From positions 1-64,000 of the forward strand of contig NZ_ANOH01000050.1 in NCBI RefSeq assembly GCF_000346505.1: a DNA stretch of 64,000 nucleotides, written 5' to 3'. Positions 60,901-64,000 of the stretch are shown piece by piece (position 1 is the stretch's first letter; every line of letters begins with the position of its first letter). The position numbers and the translations under genes are program-made. The stretch is from Aporhodopirellula sallentina SM41. GTDB taxonomy: Bacteria > Planctomycetota > Planctomycetia > Pirellulales > Pirellulaceae. The notes beneath the pieces are model-generated. The model was not told where the DNA came from. It searched no databases and saw nothing but the letters and a program-made list of their open reading frames with translations.

Positions 60901-61522
60901 AGACGAGTGGATCACTTCAGTAGCACTTTCACCGGACGGTCGATTGGCTGCCGCTACATGCACCAACCGACGCTTGCATGTTTGGTCGGTAGACGATGGA
61001 AAGAAAGTATTTGAACGGGAGTTCACCGACAGCGCGGAAGTTGTCTCATTTTCGAACGACGGGCGATGGCTACTCGTAGGCGGGTACTACGAACAACTAG
61101 AAGTCTTTTCTACTCAGGACTTTCACTTGAAATGGTCGGTCGATGCAGGTGACGGCACTTGCTGCGGAGTGTTCTTAAATGACAACACGACACTGATCAC
61201 CGGCCACATCGACTCCTCGATCCGAGTTTGGGACATCGAATCGCAATCTCAAACTGCGGTCTTACAAGGGCACAACAAAGCCGTGTTCAAACTCTCGATC
61301 AGCCGAGATGAAAAGTTCCTCGTCAGCATTGACAGGGATAGCAACTCGCGACTTTGGAGCCTTCGAAAATTCCACCCCATCGGCGACATCACTGCCAAAT
61401 CTCCCAACGAGCGAATCCTTCGCGCACGGTTCTCCGATGACGAGAACCAAGTACTTGTCATGCTCAACGACGAAAAAAATCGACAGACCGTCCACGCCGT
61501 TCGGTTTGACGCATTGCCATGA
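57953..61522 (+). CDS. Membrane Ser/Thr protein kinase with WD40-like repeats
   Basis: The 1,189-residue protein has a Hanks-type kinase (about 127-420): glycine loop IGAGGMGRVYL (133-143), VAIK with Lys156, HRDLKPGN (249-256), DFG (283-285) and the SPEQ activation segment end (310-313). One TM helix follows (about 430-450, AALVFVCIALLVAGVWGLSL), then a short coiled coil (about 460-505) and a C-terminal beta-propeller of WD40-like repeats (for example SVALSPDGRLAAATCTNRRL, FSNDGRWLLVGG). Such proteins are characteristic of planctomycetes and likely transduce outside signals through the membrane. The start MPMCRLCKMQ is the first ATG after an in-frame stop but lacks a strong ribosome binding site, so the true start may be downstream. 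Confidence 0.9.
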   Translation: MPMCRLCKMQSKARTLIGNLNTRRIPTSPFIAHVESSTEFTILLHRYLSDWLHAATNHRSRRDEAITESTVDDHSYVETQGGIQTQHTSVDTGGLTNAATGPLAFEIDGGFLSDEFQSESIRTLGRFDIIRLIGAGGMGRVYLAEDSLLKRKVAIKIPHQNLLLNRRALQRFHHEATSAAQLRHSNLIGVYDSGVASGTPFIAAEYVEGPSLSQWLKLQTSDIDLTEAAAMIESLADGMHSAHEQGILHRDLKPGNILLQLRNPNATAMPLDSLADYIGRITDFGLARVREQTGDLTETGCPVGSAGYASPEQSAALHERVSYPSDVFSLGVILYELLTRRRPFQRKTIGATHLALETVTPRRPRSIRREVPVDLDAICMKCLEKDIDKRYATAAHLRDDIRRFLNGQPTLARPVPMWEEFYRWSRRSPSTAALVFVCIALLVAGVWGLSLFSSHLLRHEAQLTEALERSNRQRARADRLLLVSQQAEEEAQRQEALARQTIYETDIQQAYRIYQQNRLPNARAILDKYPISGYPIDHRDFSWKWLNALLNARYRILGQHDGTGTEVAVSKSDKDIWSTSSDGVLKRFSFSLQRETERLDLDSGALDGLAITEDGSRIAVGVSNSKHGLNGVVIVSPDDLTVSHPIEGVPTTVESLAWSHDDRWLAIASRYGDTYIWESDKGIARTIYNGTRNIQVDFVGDTHQILVAKEESTSLQNVATGTPTVSITPGNTRTLFSLTADGKSLAMHHRGKTSILLGTLTNEWNPIGRLSGIDYTTESMACNAQMTRLAAGNGGGLVKTWVTPTGYASLPDRAQETPPMNSPSHADYLHNGPCMSLAYLDDEWLVSTGEDGKIVAYNATANIFRPITSLDLTIADFDCLQSGKQAILLDTNSQLILLERDDADLTQWTPTTIAADATEPYTTPSKRWRTLNTDKHHEDEEWVGISLDQSRAIACVDSGRVAIADLSSKKIIKQLSVGFTPSEDEWITSVALSPDGRLAAATCTNRRLHVWSVDDGKKVFEREFTDSAEVVSFSNDGRWLLVGGYYEQLEVFSTQDFHLKWSVDAGDGTCCGVFLNDNTTLITGHIDSSIRVWDIESQSQTAVLQGHNKAVFKLSISRDEKFLVSIDRDSNSRLWSLRKFHPIGDITAKSPNERILRARFSDDENQVLVMLNDEKNRQTVHAVRFDALP

Positions 61523-61535
61523 TGCCGCGGCAACA

Positions 61536-61653
61536 CGGGCTGTCGATTTAATCAAGAGCCAACCTATTTTCGTTTAACCGGCAGCCGTAGGCGACGTGCA
61601 GTGGCAAGTAGGTCGCCTACGGCTGCCCGTTAAACGAATATATCAACAGCCCG
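61536..61653. mobile_element. MITE-like element, copy 2 (118 bp)
   Basis: The ends CGGGCTGTCGATTTA (61536-61550) and TATATCAACAGCCCG (61639-61653) form 15-bp inverted repeats with two mismatches. The interior is one long hairpin: a 25-bp arm at 61571-61595 pairs with 61612-61636 at 24 of 25 positions around a 16-nt loop. GCAA flanks the right end, and GCAA followed by two extra bases flanks the left. The left third matches copy 1 closely. Confidence 0.75.
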
Positions 61654-61722
61654 GCAAGCGAGTGCAGCAACCGCATCCCTTGCTTGCGCTGCGGGGTAGT
61701 AAATCAACTGCTCGGCCAGCGA

Positions 61723-61745
61723 GGGATCACACACAACCACTCGCT
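61723..61745 (+). repeat. Dispersed repeat block A, copy 2
   Basis: These 23 bp (GGGATCACAC to CCACTCGCT) are identical to 43966-43988. They are followed after 6 bp by TCGGGCTAATA (61752-61762), which also occurs in copy 1. The block is intact here, with no inserted element. Confidence 0.8.
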
Positions 61746-61841
61746 CGCGCATCGGGCTAATATCGTTTCGTTGGCTTCGGAGCTCTCATCAAATCAACAA
61801 ACCCGCGAGCACAGCCAAACCGAATCGGGCTGCTCACCAAG

Positions 61842-63320
61842 TTACTCAGCCGAGCCACGCATCCGGTTGAGCGTGTAGTAGCCGACTCGGTGCAGCAGAC
61901 GATTGCCCTCGCTGTTCTTCACGCCGTCAGCGTGCAATTCATGCACATGTCCCAGTTGCAAACCGTCCACCGACAGTCGCACTCGCATCGTGTCATCGGA
62001 CACTGAGACACCAGTGATCGTTGGCTCAGTCGCGTCGACTTCGGGGCTGCCGTATTCGGAACGATACTGGTACGTGTACGTCGACATCTTGTATGAATCC
62101 ACAGCGGCAGCCGACTGACGATCGACCGGTTTGGTGAACTCCAACTCGAATCCGTCGTCGGTCAAACGCATCTCTTTGATTTCGAACGGCACCTTGCCGG
62201 TCCAATCGAGACGCTCCACCGCGAATGGGTGTCGCCCAACCGATCCCCAACCGCGGTTGGTTCCACCAACAAACAACGCGCCGCTGGCATCCATCTCAAC
62301 ACCCACGTTCCCCGATCCGAATCCACTGCGAAACGGGAAACAGGCTCCCTGCCAAACGCCGTCGACTTCTTCCAAGTACACCCGCATGATTCGGCTTTGC
62401 GTTTGATCGCCGACAAAGAGCTGTCCCGGGAACGGGCCGAATTTTCCTTCCGTGGTGTCGCAGGCGATCCCCGACGCGCTTTTCCCGAGCTTGTCGTAAG
62501 GGAACATGATCACCGGTGGAATCAACTCGGGGATCTTTTTCACTTCCACATGCATCCGGCTGCCACTCTCCGGCTCGGTCGGTCGTGGCCCCATGGACGG
62601 CGCGGAGTCATACCACTGGAATCCACCAGGGTGTCCCACAAATTTCCCTTGCCGGAGCAACTTCAGCCCACACGTTCCGTTCCACGGACCTTGGTTGTCG
62701 GTGTAGAAAATGTTGCCGTGCAGATCGGTACCGATCCCGCCGGGCGATCGCACACCGCTGGTCATGGGCAAGGTTTCTCCGTCGGAAGTGACCTTCATCG
62801 CCCACCCACGAAACGGCACCTTGCTCGTGAACGATCCGGTCAGACACAGTGTCAAAACCATGTCACCGTTTGCATCAAACTTCGACCCGAACGCGTATTC
62901 GTGATAGTCACCTGAAATTCCCCAACCGTCGGCATGGGTTTCAAACACATCCGCCAATCCATCACCGTCGGTGTCTTTCATACGGGTCACTTCCGGACGT
63001 TGAACGGCGTACAGCCACCCGTCACGCTCCGCCAAACTGAGCGGCTCGTGCAAGCCTCGGGCGTAAACGCTGACCTGGGCCGCGGACACTTTCTCGGCGA
63101 GCGGGTCGGAAACCATGAAGATATCCCCACGGCGTGAACACACCGCCAACTTTCCATCGGGCATCCGTTGGAAGCCACAGGCCTCGATCACTTCACCTTC
63201 AGGAAGCTCAAACGTCGTGATGCGGTAGTAGTCGTTTTCGGTCGGCTCGGCGGAGATGGCCGGCGCCGCCCACGAGCAGGCAGCAACCAGAAGCAACAAG
63301 TGTGTTTGGAGTCGAAACAT
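61842..63320 (-). CDS. Secreted six-bladed beta-propeller protein (PVC-type, sugar-dehydrogenase-like)
   Basis: A signal peptide ([20 protein letters not shown]) leads to about 320 residues of propeller resembling PQQ-dependent sugar (sorbosone) dehydrogenases and the PVC-type membrane-bound dehydrogenases ([60 protein letters not shown]). The C-terminal 120 residues ([20 protein letters not shown] onward) look like a separate beta domain. The chain lacks a CxxCH haem motif. The upstream partial gene on the same strand, 123 bp away, is probably in the same operon. Substrate and cofactor are unknown. Confidence 0.8.
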   Translation of the reverse strand: MFRLQTHLLLLVAACSWAAPAISAEPTENDYYRITTFELPEGEVIEACGFQRMPDGKLAVCSRRGDIFMVSDPLAEKVSAAQVSVYARGLHEPLSLAERDGWLYAVQRPEVTRMKDTDGDGLADVFETHADGWGISGDYHEYAFGSKFDANGDMVLTLCLTGSFTSKVPFRGWAMKVTSDGETLPMTSGVRSPGGIGTDLHGNIFYTDNQGPWNGTCGLKLLRQGKFVGHPGGFQWYDSAPSMGPRPTEPESGSRMHVEVKKIPELIPPVIMFPYDKLGKSASGIACDTTEGKFGPFPGQLFVGDQTQSRIMRVYLEEVDGVWQGACFPFRSGFGSGNVGVEMDASGALFVGGTNRGWGSVGRHPFAVERLDWTGKVPFEIKEMRLTDDGFELEFTKPVDRQSAAAVDSYKMSTYTYQYRSEYGSPEVDATEPTITGVSVSDDTMRVRLSVDGLQLGHVHELHADGVKNSEGNRLLHRVGYYTLNRMRGSAE

Positions 63321-63443
63321 GGCTTAAAAAACAAAAGACGAAACGTAGAAAGAAAGCGCGCGACAACAGCCACGAGCACCGACACTCTTCACAGATACCA
63401 GCGAACCACTCACCCGCGATTCACTGGCACCGGCAAAGAAACG

Positions 63444-64000
63444 CTACCAACGAATAACCTGTGTCACCTTTGTGGCCGTGCCGGCGGGAATGACCGCCCG
63501 CAGCGATTGCGAACCGTCAACGTCGATCAATTGAACGTCGACACCATCGACCGATACGACGAGGCGACCGTCGATCCGGTAGCCTTCGTCGACAGGTTCA
63601 ATTTTGCCTTGGGCGATTCGCCAAACCAAAACACCATCGGAAGGTGCCTCGGGGTTTTCGATGACAAACTCGCGCCGCAGTCCGTTCTCATCAGGCACCG
63701 GGTAATCCTCAACGGCGATTTCTCCGATCGAGTACCGGAACTTCGGATTGCCTTCCTTGTCGAGCCGATACCCACGCATTTGATAGCCACGATCACGCCC
63801 TGATTCTTTTGGCCATGATTCTGCCGCACCCGACAAGACCGCCAACGGCGATCCCGCATCCACGCTCACAACGGCATCTCCGAGCGGCTGTTGGCTGCCT
63901 TGGCCGCGTCCCCGCCAGTGCTTCGACGCGTCAACGAACCCGTTCTTCCAAACCCTCGCGAGCGACATCTGCTCGGCATCCCAAATCACGTTCACCTCTT
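63444..64000 (-). CDS. C-terminal part of a secreted PVC-type protein, cut by the window edge
   Basis: The visible part (about 185 residues) reads without a stop to the window edge. A GTG at 63995 (MNVIWDAEQMSLARVWKNGF) is probably an internal valine, because the frame is open upstream and the sequence starts mid-domain. The segment WDAEQMSLARVWKNGFVDAS followed by HWRGRG resembles the region found in planctomycete c-type cytochrome or DUF6797 proteins, which often accompany propeller dehydrogenases. The downstream propeller gene supports this context. The haem domain, if present, lies outside the window. Confidence 0.6.
   Translation of the reverse strand, partial: EVNVIWDAEQMSLARVWKNGFVDASKHWRGRGQGSQQPLGDAVVSVDAGSPLAVLSGAAESWPKESGRDRGYQMRGYRLDKEGNPKFRYSIGEIAVEDYPVPDENGLRREFVIENPEAPSDGVLVWRIAQGKIEPVDEGYRIDGRLVVSVDGVDVQLIDVDGSQSLRAVIPAGTATKVTQVIRW

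Larger units (their letters stand above)
61523..61841. other. Repeat-containing intergenic region
   Basis: This 319-bp region carries the second MITE-like copy and dispersed repeat block A, listed separately. It has no gene. The sequence between them contains further short repeat remnants (ttgcttgcgctgcgggg, tagtaaatcaac). Confidence 0.6.

Noticed and set aside
63444-63995. GTG at 63995 as the true start of the last gene
   Set aside because: The frame stays open to the window edge and the sequence begins inside a conserved segment, so the valine is internal.

Overview
The window looks like a chromosomal segment of a planctomycete, most likely Pirellulaceae (Rhodopirellula-like). I infer this from families typical of that group: a Ser/Thr kinase fused to WD40-like repeats, a DUF1571 protein, PVC-type secreted beta-propeller proteins, an ABC-2 permease/CPBP protease fusion, a 1,024-residue von Willebrand A membrane protein, an orphan FecR-type N-terminal segment, and large MotA/ExbB-ExbD-like operons with long coiled coils. 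There is no phage, plasmid or CRISPR locus. Most of the sequence is core chromosome with intergenic repeats.

Layout. 1-3018 (minus): sulfate activation genes cysD and cysNC, followed by the first codons of a secreted protein. 3267-4031: rsmG. 4553-8976 (plus): tRNA-Thr(TGT), tRNA-Tyr, tRNA-Gly, tRNA-Thr(GGT), tuf, tRNA-Trp, secE, nusG, rplK, closed by an intrinsic terminator. The tRNA-tuf part has the same order as the E. coli thrU-tyrU-glyT-thrT-tufB operon. The usual continuation (rplA, rplJ, rplL, rpoB, rpoC) is absent here. rpoB and rpoC lie about 40 kb away on the other strand (45190-53421), with no rplA/J/L beside them. 9100-13909 (minus): a translationally coupled operon of one MotA/TolQ/ExbB-like channel protein and two ExbD-like partners, the best candidate for an undescribed machine. 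14181-18810 (plus): two membrane proteins (one with an N-terminal HTH, a long acidic linker and a C-terminal TM helix), flotillin FloA, and an alpha/beta hydrolase coupled to it. 18795-25335: a GNAT-like protein, a second hydrolase, an ABC exporter (ATPase plus permease/CPBP protease fusion) and an MFS transporter. 25401-28475: the vWA protein. 28507-31487 (minus): UVR-motif protein, RegB/PrrB-type quinone-responsive kinase and RegA/ActR-type regulator. 31683-35210 (minus): arfB, mgtE, agmatine deiminase, small basic protein.

35718-41794 (plus): hibernation factor, PtsN, HPr, enzyme I, a DUF2344 protein and RNase E/G. No sugar-specific PTS permease is present, so this is a regulatory-type phosphorelay next to ribosome and RNA turnover genes. 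41909-43894: a secreted Ntn-hydrolase and an RlmA-like rRNA methyltransferase. 43895-45065: a repeat-rich spacer with a MITE-like element and the FecR-like fragment. 45123-53421: rpoC and rpoB. 54067-57560: malQ, a secreted twin-YHS protein and a Tat-exported DUF1571 protein. 57953-61522: the kinase/WD40 protein. 61523-61841: a second MITE-like copy. 61842-64000 (minus): two secreted beta-propeller/heme-protein-like genes, the first cut by the window edge.

The most informative non-genic structure is the pair of repeats at 43966-44155 and 61536-61762. At the first site a 146-bp element with perfect 15-bp terminal inverted repeats and a 4-bp target duplication sits inside a second dispersed repeat. 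Removing the element with one duplication restores the spacing seen at the second site.
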